64,000 nt of DNA from Vallitalea okinawensis (lineage in GTDB: Bacteria > Bacillota > Clostridia > Lachnospirales > PQDH01), in contig NZ_PQDH01000005.1 of assembly GCF_002964605.1 (NCBI RefSeq), positions 124,001 through 188,000 on the forward strand, read 5' to 3'. The number at the start of each line of letters is the position of its first letter. The stretch's first letter is position 1. Positions 18,564 to 27,855 of the stretch are shown in pieces. A program made the translations under genes and the position numbers. Below the pieces are notes generated by a model. That model was not told where the DNA came from, searched no databases, and saw only the letters and a program-made list of their open reading frames with translations.

Positions 18564-20234
18564 TTAATTTGTTCTTATCCAACATACATCAAATGGTTCT
18601 AAATGCAGATCACCATGTATCGTTTCTCCACTTAGTAATTCCACTCCTTCAAGACTTGTATTATGAAGATTGACTGCCTGTGAACTTACGTTAATAACAA
18701 CGATTATGGTTTCATTGGTTTCTTTATTATGTCTTTTTATTGAAAAACAATGATCATCCAGTTCAAGTACTGTCTGTTCAGCTAGAGGATGGAAACCTGA
18801 TTGATTTTTTCTAATCTTAATTAGTTTTTTATAGTTTTCAAAGATACCTTTTCTTAATGGATCTGTCTCTAATTCATCTAAAAGCTTCTGGTAATTGAGT
18901 TTCTCACGATTAATACGGCGATTGATGCCAGACTCTTCAACACCTTCATACCAGTTAGTTGATCCTAGAAGACTGTGAACATAAATGCCGGGAACACCTG
19001 CTAATGATAGAAGAATACCTTGCGACGCAATAAATTTGCGTATTTTGAATTCTTCTTTAGTTTCACAACCAGATATAGCGTTAACGTAGCTAATGTTTAA
19101 CTCATAAGGTGATTGGGTACCATCTCCATTATCTTTATAACTTACTCGTCCACCATTTTCTAAAGTAGTTGATACTAATAAGCCTCGTTCTTCATCTGTC
19201 AATATACCTTCAGTTGGACGAACGCCAATTCCATCATGGGATGCTAAAAAGTTAAAGTACGTTGTCGCATTAGAAGGTGTATCAATGGTCTTTAACCATT
19301 CCATTAGTTTATTAGTGCTTCCAACAATAAATGAGTAATAGACAAGTGGTGGTAGTGGAAACTGATAAACCAATTGAGCTTCGTCAAATCCACTACCAAA
19401 ATAGCTAATGTTTTCTTTGTGAGGTACATTTGTTTCTGTAATCAATATAGTCCCTGGTACACATGCATCAAGAACATCTCTGAATAACTTGATTAGTTCA
19501 TGGGTTTGTTCGAGGTGAATGCATGTAGTGCCTATCTCTTTCCAAGCAAAACCAATAGCATCTAGACGAATAAATCTAGCACCCTTTTCAGCATATGTAA
19601 CCAATACATCTAATACATCCATTAATACCCTAGGGCTTTTAAAGTTTAAATCCACTTGATCAGCACTGAAAGTGGTCCAAATATGCTTTGTTCCTTCATT
19701 TGTTTTAAAAGGTGTTAAAAGCGGTAATGCTCTTGGTCGCGTCACCGTACTATAATCCAATTCTGGGTTTGCTTCTATATAATGCTCTTTATAAGCTTCA
19801 TCCTCACTTAGAAATCCTTTAAACCAAGAACTGGACTTAGAAGAGTGATTAATGACAGCATCAAACATGAGATTAAAGTCATCAGCTAGCGCTTCCACTT
19901 CACTCCAACCACCTAATTCAGGACTAATAGCCTTATAATCCACTACCGAAAACCCATCATCTGATGTGTAAGGAAACATAGGTAGAAGGTGAACTGCCGA
20001 TACAGTATTTTCACCATACTGATTGAGGAATTTTTTTAATGTACCTAATGGCATCTCCCCTTCATTTATAATTGAATCCCCATAGGTTATCAACATAATA
20101 TCCTTTTCATCCACAAAAGTCTTCTTTACCACTTGACCCTGTCCACGGCAATCTATTAAAGCCATCACATCATTATAAATCTGATCCCCATTATCCGGGT
20201 ATAAAAATCCTAAGCGTTGTCTAATCTTTTCCAT
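18564..20234 (-). CDS. GH13 subfamily 18 sugar phosphorylase (sucrose or glucosylglycerate phosphorylase type)
   Basis: The 556-residue cytoplasmic enzyme has the GH13_18 signatures. The nucleophile Asp is in ARFIRLDAIGFAWKE, the acid/base Glu in ILITETNVPHKEN and the third carboxylate in FLASHDGIGVRP. The family splits alpha-glucosides with phosphate into alpha-glucose-1-phosphate and an acceptor: fructose, fructose-6-phosphate or D-glycerate. The glycerate kinase and permease 8 kb away, and the GH65 gene nearby, favour glucosylglycerate. This is inference; specificity loops need an alignment. It lies after the repeat region and is probably the last gene of the second sugar operon. Start at AAAGGAAAGACTTATG. 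Confidence 0.88.
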   Translation of the reverse strand: MEKIRQRLGFLYPDNGDQIYNDVMALIDCRGQGQVVKKTFVDEKDIMLITYGDSIINEGEMPLGTLKKFLNQYGENTVSAVHLLPMFPYTSDDGFSVVDYKAISPELGGWSEVEALADDFNLMFDAVINHSSKSSSWFKGFLSEDEAYKEHYIEANPELDYSTVTRPRALPLLTPFKTNEGTKHIWTTFSADQVDLNFKSPRVLMDVLDVLVTYAEKGARFIRLDAIGFAWKEIGTTCIHLEQTHELIKLFRDVLDACVPGTILITETNVPHKENISYFGSGFDEAQLVYQFPLPPLVYYSFIVGSTNKLMEWLKTIDTPSNATTYFNFLASHDGIGVRPTEGILTDEERGLLVSTTLENGGRVSYKDNGDGTQSPYELNISYVNAISGCETKEEFKIRKFIASQGILLSLAGVPGIYVHSLLGSTNWYEGVEESGINRRINREKLNYQKLLDELETDPLRKGIFENYKKLIKIRKNQSGFHPLAEQTVLELDDHCFSIKRHNKETNETIIVVINVSSQAVNLHNTSLEGVELLSGETIHGDLHLEPFDVCWIRTN

Positions 20235-20417
20235 AAGTCTTTCCTTTCTTCTCGTTCAACTTCAAGTCTTTTTATCTAAATTTATTTTTATCTTTTACCT
20301 CATCTTTACCACTAAAAGCTATTAAAGGGTTCTTTTTAAAATTCCAACTGTTGAAGCTACTTTGAGACAAGTACGTATTTGTAGCTAAAACTATAAAACC
20401 CTTCTTCATAATACGGA

Positions 20418-20526
20418 GAGCATGTAAGGGGTTCTATGGAGCAGTGAGCCATGGAGGGCGAACCTGGCTGTCTAAGACACGGACGTCTTTCCAGCCAGCG
20501 CAATAGATCCTTACTTTCCACATACA
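20418..20526 (+). repeat. Three-way-junction repeat, copy 2 (degenerate right arm)
   Basis: The element has GCC/GGC closing an ATGGAG loop, then a long hairpin CTGGCTG...AAGAC, loop ACGGAC, GTCTT...CAGCCAG. Its outer arms are partial (GTAAGG...CTAT with ATAG...CCTTAC). The two GGA cores are 25 bases apart. Its left arm (20415-20431) pairs better, over 17 bp, with the right arm of copy 3, so copies 2 and 3 can form one larger nested structure. Confidence 0.8.
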
Positions 20527-20528
20527 AA

Positions 20529-20633
20529 GAGCATGTAAGGGGGTCTATGGAGCAGTGAGACAAGGATGTCGAACCCAGCTGTCTAAGACATGGACGTCTT
20601 TCCAGCTGGCGCAATAGATCCCCTTACATGCTC
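20529..20633 (+). repeat. Three-way-junction repeat, copy 3
   Basis: A 20-bp outer stem with a single G-T pair (20529-20548 with 20614-20633) encloses a GACA/TGTC hairpin with loop AGGA. The sequence ACAAGGATGT there matches the CsrA consensus exactly. A second hairpin, CCAGCTG...AAGAC/GTCTT...CAGCTGG, has ACATGGACGT at its tip. It ends eight bases from the stop codon of the permease gene at 20641. The rest of 20235-20414 holds only a weak 6-bp hairpin. Confidence 0.88.
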
Positions 20634-20640
20634 TCCCACC

Positions 20641-21474
20641 TTATCCTTTTACAGCTCCCTCCATAATCCCTTTAACAAACATCTTTTGTGATCCAATGAA
20701 CACAATCAACACAGGAATAATGGATAATACTGTAGCCGCTAAGATCAGAGGCCATTCATTCACATCCGTTGCATTCGCCAATAAAGCTTGCTTTAATGGT
20801 AAAGTAAATTTCTCATCAGAGCGTAACAATACCAGTGGCATCGTAAAGGAATTCCAGTTTCCGACAAAGTTGATAAGACCTACTGTAGCTAACGCTGGTG
20901 TGATAAGCGGGAATACAATTTTCATCATCATACCTACCTCACCAATCCCATCAATACTTGCAGCTTCAAAGAGTTCATTTGGAATGTCATCAATGTATTG
21001 TTTCATGAAGTAGATGGTATAGGCATTAGCTGCAAATGGTAACACTAAGGCAATCAGCGAGTCGTACATGCCCATCTTAGTAATAATGAAATATAGAGGT
21101 AGCAATAACACAGCAGGTGGTACGATTAAGGTAGCAATGATCATACCCAGAATAAGCTTACCTCCAAAGACATTCTTTTTTGATAGAACATAGCCGGCTA
21201 ATACCCCAGTTATGATATTTAAAACAGTACACACTACTGTAACGATACTGGAATTAATAAATGCTGTTTTAAAGTCTAATTGCTTCCATGCTGTTAAGTA
21301 GTTTCCTAACTCAAACTGCTTTGGCCAAAAAGTTGGTGGTACCTGATTAAACTCCATGTTGGTTTTAACACTACCGATGACTAACCAATATAAAGGAATT
21401 GTAAAAATCAGTAATATAACTGCCATAAGCACATAATTAGTAATAGTTTTTCCTCTTGATTTTGACTGACCCAT
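20641..21474 (-). CDS. Sugar ABC transporter permease (MalG/CUT1 type), second importer
   Basis: The 277-residue permease has six helices and an EAA loop at PNELFEAASIDGIGEVGMMMKIVFPLI. I place the start at the ATG at 21474, eight bases after AGGAGG; a GTG three codons upstream overlaps that site. It lies 12 bases downstream of its partner permease. As in the first importer, no ATPase gene is linked. Confidence 0.94.
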   Translation of the reverse strand: MGQSKSRGKTITNYVLMAVILLIFTIPLYWLVIGSVKTNMEFNQVPPTFWPKQFELGNYLTAWKQLDFKTAFINSSIVTVVCTVLNIITGVLAGYVLSKKNVFGGKLILGMIIATLIVPPAVLLLPLYFIITKMGMYDSLIALVLPFAANAYTIYFMKQYIDDIPNELFEAASIDGIGEVGMMMKIVFPLITPALATVGLINFVGNWNSFTMPLVLLRSDEKFTLPLKQALLANATDVNEWPLILAATVLSIIPVLIVFIGSQKMFVKGIMEGAVKG

Positions 21475-21486
21475 TTCTTCCACCTC

Positions 21487-22398
21487 CTAGCGTGTACTGT
21501 GCTTTTTCTTTGTAAACTTGTTTTGGAATATGACTACTACAACAGTAATCATGAAAAGAATATAACTCATAGCTGCTGCTGTACCATAGCGTAAGTAATT
21601 AAAGGCTTCATTATAAATAAGGAATGGTACAGTAACCGTTGAATTACCTGGTCCACCGCCTGTCATGACGTAAACTTCTTGGAAAACTGTTAATACATCA
21701 CGAAGAAGTAGGACAAAAATAACGATGGTTATATTGGATAGTAATGGAACAACAATATATCTAAAGCGTTGGAAAGGTGTAGCTCCATCTATTTCGGCAA
21801 CTTCATATAATGAAGTTGGTATATTCTGAAGTCCTGCGAGATACATGAGCATAAAGTAACCTACTCGACGCCATATACTCATAATAGCGATGACCGGCAT
21901 AGCTAACCATTCATTAGATAACCAATTAGGACCATCTATATTAAACTGTTTCAATACGGCATTTATAAATCCTGATTCTGAATTAAAAAGTGCCAAAAAA
22001 ATTAAACTGGAACTTATGACGGATATTATATAAGGAATAAATAGTACGGTTCTAAAGAAATTAACTCCACGGAATTTCTTATTAATATATACAGCTAACA
22101 AAAGGGAAAGAATTAAAGTAAGGGGAATAAAAATAATAGCAAAATAAGCCGTATTTCCTATGGATTTAATAAAGAGATCATTCTTTAATACTTGCATGTA
22201 ATTATCTAAGGCAACAAACTTACCTGGTATATCAAATAAACCTGCCTGCTTAATTTCTATAGCTTTTGTCTTATTGAAGCTGACAATAAAAGACCATATA
22301 ATAGGATAAAAATTAAACAGAACCATAATAAGGAGGGCGGGGAGTAAGAAAAGATATCCCCACCCATGAGATTTTAGCTTTGAGATCATTGATTTCAT
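21487..22398 (-). CDS. Sugar ABC transporter permease (MalF/UgpA type), second importer
   Basis: The 303-residue permease has six helices, a large first periplasmic-side loop and an EAA loop (PTSLYEVAEIDGATPFQRFRYI, as adjacent segments). It lies between the binding-protein gene (20-base gap) and the other permease. Start codon ATG is preceded by GAAGGG. Confidence 0.94.
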   Translation of the reverse strand: MKSMISKLKSHGWGYLFLLPALLIMVLFNFYPIIWSFIVSFNKTKAIEIKQAGLFDIPGKFVALDNYMQVLKNDLFIKSIGNTAYFAIIFIPLTLILSLLLAVYINKKFRGVNFFRTVLFIPYIISVISSSLIFLALFNSESGFINAVLKQFNIDGPNWLSNEWLAMPVIAIMSIWRRVGYFMLMYLAGLQNIPTSLYEVAEIDGATPFQRFRYIVVPLLSNITIVIFVLLLRDVLTVFQEVYVMTGGGPGNSTVTVPFLIYNEAFNYLRYGTAAAMSYILFMITVVVVIFQNKFTKKKHSTR

Positions 22399-22418
22399 GT
22401 TATCCCTTCTTTCCTTTC

Positions 22419-23783
22419 TTAATCGCCGTAGAAGGCGCGTAATATTTCATTACCTTTTTCTTCGATGACTTTAGCCGCTTCTTCAGGTGTTGTAGCTCCT
22501 GAAGCTAATTTATTAAGTTCAACTGTGATAACTTCGTTAGCAACTTGGTTAAAACCTGGTGTTGGGAAAGAGTCGATTACGAACTCCAAACCTTTAACAT
22601 ATACTAAGAATTGAGGATTCTCTTGGAAGTACTTAGAGTTTGCCATATCCTTACGCATTGGAACACGATATGGGTAGTAAGCGTCAGTATTCTCATCATA
22701 CTCGCCATTCATAATCATCTCTTGAGCAGTTGTATCTTGTAAGTAGTTCATAAAAGTTAAAGCTGCATCATATTTTTCGCCTTCAAGTGTAGCTGGAATA
22801 GATAATGCATATGGTCCACCATCTACAAAACGACCTGCAGGACCTGCTGGCATTAATGTAGCGCCTACAACAAATGGATTGCCATTTTTCCAGATATCTG
22901 TTACACCCCAAGGACCTTGGAATTCCATGGCAATTTTTTGGTTTCTAAAGTCTTCCATTACATTACCACCGTTTTTTTCAGCAGCACCTGGATACATGGA
23001 TGCAAATGCTTGATACATTTCTAACCCTTTAATACCTTCTGGTGTATTAATAGCCATTACTTCTTTACCATCTACAACATCAATAAACTTTCCACCGTAT
23101 GACATAATGATTGGTGTACTCATCCAGATAGCATCATTGTGTTGCATACCAGCTATACCAAGACCAGTTGCATCAGTTTTTTCTTCAATAATTTGACTAT
23201 ATTCCATTACTTCATCCCAAGTTTCTGGAGCTCTTTCAAGACCTGCTTCCTTTAATAAATCTTCATTGTATACTAGCTCAATCGTGTGACCAATCCATGG
23301 TGCACCGTATAAAGCTCCATCATATTTGAAGAATTCAATAAGCTCTGGATAGAAGATATCCTTGTATGTATCTTCGAAATCATTAAGTTCTTTTAATAGC
23401 CCTTCTGCACCAATAGTCTTAGTGTTTTTTACTCCCATTTGAATAACTTCTGGCACATCATCACTTAATAAGCTTGTGATTAATTGTTTGTCATCACTTG
23501 TACCTGTAATTAAAGATACAGTAACATCATTTTGTGACTCATTGAAAGTATCTACAACAGTTTGAATGTTTTGGCCTCTACCTGAGTTAACATCCCAAAC
23601 TATTTGGAAACGAATTTCTGTTGGTTCTTTTGCTTCTTGTTCTGCCTTTTCTTCACCTTTATCAGTATTTGTTGCTTTTTCTTCAGTAGTTTCTTTAACC
23701 TTCTCTGGTTCTTCACTGGTACATCCCGCAAAAGCTGTTAAAGCTAACATGCATACCAATAAAATAGATACGATTTTTTTCAT
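22419..23783 (-). CDS. Sugar ABC transporter substrate-binding lipoprotein, second importer
   Basis: The 454-residue protein has a lipoprotein signal peptide with lipobox AFAGC (Cys21), an acidic Glu/Lys-rich linker and a solute-binding family 1 fold (PEVIQMGVKNTKTIGAEG, MEFQGPWGVTDIWKNGNPF). I chose ATG 23783 behind GGGAGG. It probably carries the glucoside split by the GH13_18 enzyme encoded downstream. It follows the glycosyltransferase gene with a gap of about 95 bases. Confidence 0.93.
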   Translation of the reverse strand: MKKIVSILLVCMLALTAFAGCTSEEPEKVKETTEEKATNTDKGEEKAEQEAKEPTEIRFQIVWDVNSGRGQNIQTVVDTFNESQNDVTVSLITGTSDDKQLITSLLSDDVPEVIQMGVKNTKTIGAEGLLKELNDFEDTYKDIFYPELIEFFKYDGALYGAPWIGHTIELVYNEDLLKEAGLERAPETWDEVMEYSQIIEEKTDATGLGIAGMQHNDAIWMSTPIIMSYGGKFIDVVDGKEVMAINTPEGIKGLEMYQAFASMYPGAAEKNGGNVMEDFRNQKIAMEFQGPWGVTDIWKNGNPFVVGATLMPAGPAGRFVDGGPYALSIPATLEGEKYDAALTFMNYLQDTTAQEMIMNGEYDENTDAYYPYRVPMRKDMANSKYFQENPQFLVYVKGLEFVIDSFPTPGFNQVANEVITVELNKLASGATTPEEAAKVIEEKGNEILRAFYGD

Positions 23784-23877
23784 TATAATACCTCCCATTT
23801 AGGAATCTTATTTAAATTTACTTTAAGTATTCCCTTAATTGATTTATATGATTTCCATAAGGATAGTCATATCATTA

Positions 23878-25221
23878 TTACTTAACTAGTGATGCTACTA
23901 AGTTTTCTAATGTGCCGTAAGAAAAATACTCCTTACAAATTTGATAATTCTTTTGAATCATGTTTTTGTAAGTCTGGCTTTGAAGCAGTGTATTGATAAC
24001 CTCATCAGCACATTTATTAACTACATCACTACTTACTGTTACTAAAGCATTCTCCTTTTGATGATGCTCATTTCCTAAGGATACATATTCAAATCCAAAT
24101 CCCTTTATATAATCCTCAAATACAGGATACTCATAAAGTATTAGAGGTTTCTTAGCAAATATAGCTTCTAAAAACTGATTACCAAAACCTTCTAATAGAC
24201 TTGGGTATGTAATGAAATCAGCCAATAAGTATGCATCCCATAAAGAGTAAATCTTTTTTTGATTTCTTTCTTTACGAACATGATCAATACGGTTGTTAAT
24301 ATTCAGTACTTGAACCCCTTTTAACTCTGCATGTTTAAGTAATTTACTGTAATAGTCTTCACTTTCATTTAAACCTGCAAAGACTAAAAGAAACTCCGTT
24401 TCCTCTGTAATCCTTTGACCATTATAAAGTGTTTTACCCATAATTTTATGCTTTTCTTCATTCATCTTAGAGATGACATCTATAGCTAACTCTATACCTT
24501 TTCTTTCTACAATTCTTGTAGCTTGTAGGAATATCACTGCATTCTTCGGAATTTCTAAAGCTTCTTTCATATCCACATTATAGGTATCTTGTTCCAAAGA
24601 CATGCCTTCAAAGTCAAAAACATTAGGAACAATCGTCGCGTCAATGCCATAACGCTTTTTCAACTCCCCTTTGGCTATACCATTAATAACAACATGATCT
24701 AAATTTTCATATCTTGGTGGAAAATATGTTTCTAACATATCACCGATGAACTCATAGTTAGGTGATGAGTATAATTCTCTTTCCCAGTGAAAATCATGGT
24801 GATGAGCAATAGCTTGAATACCTGTCTTCTGAATAGCTTTTGCTGTGGCCATACCGGCACCCACATTCCATCCTAAGGATAATACATTATTAGGAATGAG
24901 AACATCAATTTTTTCATCTTCAATAATATTTATCAGTTTTTCTTCAATAACATATGCATACTCGTCTATTTCATTTTTTAGCTTCTCTGCCTTATAATCA
25001 GGATCATAATCTGCATAGGCTTTATTAACTATGTGATCGTTAATAGGATTTTTATAATGTAGTTCTTGGATAATACGTAAGTTTTGGTCAGTTGGATGAC
25101 CACTACCAGCTATGTAGATTACATGATGCCCCTGTTTCTCTAATACATAACGCCATTTATCCATTTCTAATGATACACCGTCTGTTTCTCCAGTTCTAAA
25201 ATGCATCATTCCAATGTTCAT
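23878..25221 (-). CDS. GT4-like glycosyltransferase
   Basis: The 447-residue protein starts MNIGMMHFRTGETDGVSLEM, an N-terminal Rossmann domain as in GT-B enzymes. It has a C-terminal GT1-type domain with KPLILYEYPVFEDYIKGFGF and the nucleotide-sugar E-x7-E-like region (YPSLLEGFGNQFLEA). Its acceptor is unknown. Its place between a LacI gene and a sugar importer is unusual for a biosynthetic enzyme. A role in making or remodelling a glucosylglycerate-type solute is possible but unproven. The ATG at 25221 has AAGGAAG; a start ten codons earlier does not. Confidence 0.8.
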   Translation of the reverse strand: MNIGMMHFRTGETDGVSLEMDKWRYVLEKQGHHVIYIAGSGHPTDQNLRIIQELHYKNPINDHIVNKAYADYDPDYKAEKLKNEIDEYAYVIEEKLINIIEDEKIDVLIPNNVLSLGWNVGAGMATAKAIQKTGIQAIAHHHDFHWERELYSSPNYEFIGDMLETYFPPRYENLDHVVINGIAKGELKKRYGIDATIVPNVFDFEGMSLEQDTYNVDMKEALEIPKNAVIFLQATRIVERKGIELAIDVISKMNEEKHKIMGKTLYNGQRITEETEFLLVFAGLNESEDYYSKLLKHAELKGVQVLNINNRIDHVRKERNQKKIYSLWDAYLLADFITYPSLLEGFGNQFLEAIFAKKPLILYEYPVFEDYIKGFGFEYVSLGNEHHQKENALVTVSSDVVNKCADEVINTLLQSQTYKNMIQKNYQICKEYFSYGTLENLVASLVK

Positions 25222-25252
25222 CAAATCTTCCTTTCTTTCTACTTCTAACAAA

Positions 25253-25267
25253 TGTCCATCGTTGTCA
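25253..25267 (-). promoter_or_regulatory. Candidate LacI-family operator before the glycosyltransferase operon
   Basis: TGACAACGATGGACA (minus strand) sits directly behind a TATAAT at 25267-25272. A near-identical sequence lies in the lacI leader at 26341-26355, differing at one base. The pair suggests that the LacI protein controls both its own gene and this operon. Confidence 0.6.
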
Positions 25268-25284
25268 TTATATCAAAAAATTTT

Positions 25285-25301
25285 ACCCCCATATCGGGGG
25301 A
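25285..25301 (-). terminator. Terminator-like hairpin after lacI
   Basis: CCCCC/GGGGG arms around GATAT lie 13 bases after the lacI stop. They are followed on the minus strand by TAAAATTTTTT, then by the TATAAT of the next operon. Confidence 0.65.
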
Positions 25302-25313
25302 TGTTAATCCACT

Positions 25314-26327
25314 CTAAGTCGTTGATTCCCTTTCAATTAACTCAAAAGGTAAAATAACTTTCTTATCTTCAACACGCGATGTAGTTTCACAAATTTGCTC
25401 CACTAAAATATCCATGATGTAATAGCAAAAGGATTCTATGGGTTGGCTTATAGATGATAAACTAGGATATAAATAATCACATATAGGAATGTTATCAATT
25501 CCTAATACAGCAATATCACTCGGTATATCAATGCCCAACTCATGTAAAGCTCGATAAACGCCTATGGCTCTTTCATCACCAGATACAAAGTATGCTGTAC
25601 AAGGGTGTCCTTCATGATTTCTTCTCACAGTCTCATAGGCTTTCTTCATGGTATTAATGCCGTAAATAACTTGAATATCTTTAGCACCATATTTTTTAGC
25701 CGCTGCTTTAAAACCATTTACCCTCTCTTGTGTAACAATATATTCTTCTCTTCCTACTAAAAAGCAAATGGAGTCATAACCTTTATTAATCAGGTATTTT
25801 CCTCCCATATAACCAGCCTCGTAGTTATTTAAGTCAACATATTTGCTACCTGCTTCATCAACATTTTTACCGACAACCACGTAAGGGATTTCGTGTTTAT
25901 TTAAGAAATCAATCCTTACATCGTTACGAACATTATCAAAGATAACTGCTCCATCAGCAAGCCCACTAGCTAATAGACTAAAACCATCTGTTTCATCTTC
26001 TAAATGCATCTCTGCATTGGAAGGTGATATGACTACCTTATACCCCATAGCTTTAGCTCTTCGCATAATTTCATTTAGCATTCTCGTGTGCCAAATTCCC
26101 CAATAATCACCTTTATGTCGATCAATAAAGATCATGATGGTATTGGTCTTCTTCTCTTTCAGACTCTTGGCAACGATATTTCGCTGATATCCATGTTCTC
26201 GGACAACGGCCATGACTTTTTCTTTTGTCTCTTCTTTTACTTGCTCACTGTTATTAAGTACCCGTGAAACGGTTTTAATCGAGACGCCACTTAATTGAGC
26301 AATATCTTTCATTGATAATTTTTTCAT
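25314..26327 (-). CDS. LacI-family transcriptional regulator
   Basis: The 337-residue protein has an N-terminal LacI helix-turn-helix (SMKDIAQLSGVSIKTVSRVLNN) and hinge, then a periplasmic-binding-type effector domain (about 60-335; ending with PILSSISQPIE-like core and a C-terminal LIERES). It would repress the downstream glycosyltransferase/importer/phosphorylase operon, and probably itself, through the shared operator. The ATG at 26327 lies six bases after AGGTG. The gene is flanked by its own promoter and terminator. Confidence 0.93.
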   Translation of the reverse strand: MKKLSMKDIAQLSGVSIKTVSRVLNNSEQVKEETKEKVMAVVREHGYQRNIVAKSLKEKKTNTIMIFIDRHKGDYWGIWHTRMLNEIMRRAKAMGYKVVISPSNAEMHLEDETDGFSLLASGLADGAVIFDNVRNDVRIDFLNKHEIPYVVVGKNVDEAGSKYVDLNNYEAGYMGGKYLINKGYDSICFLVGREEYIVTQERVNGFKAAAKKYGAKDIQVIYGINTMKKAYETVRRNHEGHPCTAYFVSGDERAIGVYRALHELGIDIPSDIAVLGIDNIPICDYLYPSLSSISQPIESFCYYIMDILVEQICETTSRVEDKKVILPFELIERESTT

Positions 26328-26340
26328 AATTAACACCTAT

Positions 26341-26355
26341 TGTCCTTCGTTGTCA
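26341..26355 (-). promoter_or_regulatory. Candidate operator in the lacI leader
   Basis: TGACAACGAAGGACA (minus strand) lies between the lacI promoter and its start codon. It repeats the site at 25253-25267 with one base changed, consistent with autoregulation. Confidence 0.6.
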
Positions 26356-26368
26356 TTCTCTATAATTA

Positions 26369-26397
26369 ATAATATATCATTCTATTCTAAATGTCAA
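26369..26397 (-). promoter_or_regulatory. Sigma-A promoter of lacI
   Basis: TTGACA (26392-26397), a 17-base spacer and TATTAT (26369-26374) on the minus strand, about 42 bases before the start codon. Confidence 0.82.
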
Positions 26398-26450
26398 TTG
26401 TATAATAAATATAAGTATAGTATCGTTATTTTGTGTATTTTATATAATAA

Positions 26451-26484
26451 AATAACCCATATAGATAAATCTACATGGGTTATT
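26451..26484 (-). terminator. Terminator after the GntP permease gene
   Basis: AATAACCCAT/ATGGGTTATT arms with an inner GTAGA/TCTAT extension are followed by TTTATT on the minus strand, 13 bases past the permease stop. Confidence 0.8.
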
Positions 26485-26496
26485 AATCAATTCTAT

Positions 26497-27855
26497 CTAT
26501 ACAAATATCAAAGTCAATACGGCAACGAAAGCCATTGTTACAATACCTTGAATAAGTGTGGCCATTGTTTGAGATTTATAGGCTGTCGAAACATCCATGC
26601 CACTAAATTCTGCTACTACCCAGAAGAAACTATCGTTAGCATGAGATACAGTCATAGCACCTGCCCCTATTGCCATGACAGTTAAGACACTACCCATAGT
26701 AGAATCTAACCCTAGGCTACCTAATAATGGCGCAATTAATGCTGATGTTGTTACTAATGCTACCGTAGAAGAACCTTGAGCTGTCTTCAATGCCGCTGCT
26801 ATAATAAATGGTACAAATATTCCCAAATGAAGTGTAGATAAAGAAGCGCCTAAATACTCACCGATATTTGTAGCCTTAAGAACTGCTCCTAAAGCTCCAC
26901 CTGCTCCAGTAACCATGATAATAATGGCTGCATTCTTCAAGCCTTCATTGACCCATCCAGTTAATGTATCCTCATTAAGATGAGGTAATAAGAACAAGGA
27001 TAGGAAAAAACCAATCATCAAAGCGTTTACTGGCTTACCTAAGAAAGCAAAAAGAGTATACATAGAACCTTCACCCATAGGCATGGTTGGAAAAGATGCT
27101 ACTGATCCTAGTGCAATTAAAATAATAGGTATAAAAATAGGTGCAAAGGCCTTCCATGCTGAAGGTAATTTGCCATATTGCTTTTTAATTTCTTCATAAG
27201 ACATAGTTAGCTTCTCATCGTCTTCAGCAGAACGATATCTCTTTCCAGCTACTTTCGCCCATACATAACCAGCAATCATACCAACAATTGCCACAAAGAT
27301 ACCTACAACGATCACTAAACCTAATTGGTTTTCTAGGCCTAAATTACCTGCTGCTGCAATAGGACCTGGTGTAGGAGGTACAAATGTATGTGTTGCATAT
27401 AGTCCTGTAGCTAAAGCTATGGACATCATAACAGATGACTGTCCTGTACGTTTAGCTAAGGATTTCTTCAATGAAGAAAGTATAACGTATCCTGAGTCAC
27501 AAAATACTGGAATAGAAACAATGTATCCAATAATACTCATAGCTAATCCAGGATGCTTTTCTCCAACTACTTTAAGAACTGTATCAGCCATAGTGATGGC
27601 TGCCCCAGACTTCTCTAGAATAGTTCCTATAATGGTACCAAGTAAGATTACAATACCGATATACCCAAGTATACCACCAAAACCATTTCTAATGGTTGAG
27701 CCTATTTCAAGAACAGGCATGCCAGCAGCAAATGCTATACCATAAGCAGCTAATAAAAGTGAAATAAATGGATGAACCTTAAACTTTGATGTAGCTAATA
27801 CTATAAATAGTATCCCCACGATAAGTATTAGAATAAGAATTGGTCCGTCAACCAT
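26497..27855 (-). CDS. GntP-family permease (gluconate/glycerate:H+ symporter)
   Basis: The 452-residue protein has about 12-14 hydrophobic helices and GntP-type signatures (FVPPTPGPIAAAGNLG, KTAQGSSTVALVTTSALIAPLL, VSHANDSFFWVVAEFSGM). The family imports gluconate, glycerate and related hydroxy acids. The glycerate kinase gene 125 bases upstream makes D-glycerate the likely substrate. The start has GGGGGAG. A palindrome lies in the gap to the kinase gene (27882-27898), with its T run only on the plus strand. Confidence 0.9.
   Translation of the reverse strand: MVDGPILILILIVGILFIVLATSKFKVHPFISLLLAAYGIAFAAGMPVLEIGSTIRNGFGGILGYIGIVILLGTIIGTILEKSGAAITMADTVLKVVGEKHPGLAMSIIGYIVSIPVFCDSGYVILSSLKKSLAKRTGQSSVMMSIALATGLYATHTFVPPTPGPIAAAGNLGLENQLGLVIVVGIFVAIVGMIAGYVWAKVAGKRYRSAEDDEKLTMSYEEIKKQYGKLPSAWKAFAPIFIPIILIALGSVASFPTMPMGEGSMYTLFAFLGKPVNALMIGFFLSLFLLPHLNEDTLTGWVNEGLKNAAIIIMVTGAGGALGAVLKATNIGEYLGASLSTLHLGIFVPFIIAAALKTAQGSSTVALVTTSALIAPLLGSLGLDSTMGSVLTVMAIGAGAMTVSHANDSFFWVVAEFSGMDVSTAYKSQTMATLIQGIVTMAFVAVLTLIFV

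Noticed and set aside
20357-20614. 85-codon minus-strand ORF with an internal repeat of RRPCLRQ
   Set aside because: It is the translation of repeat copies 2 and 3; no ribosome-binding site, and the repeated residues simply reflect the duplicated DNA.
26350-26685. 111-codon plus-strand ORF across the lacI-permease gap
   Set aside because: It runs through a promoter, a terminator and the permease gene antisense and has no ribosome-binding site.
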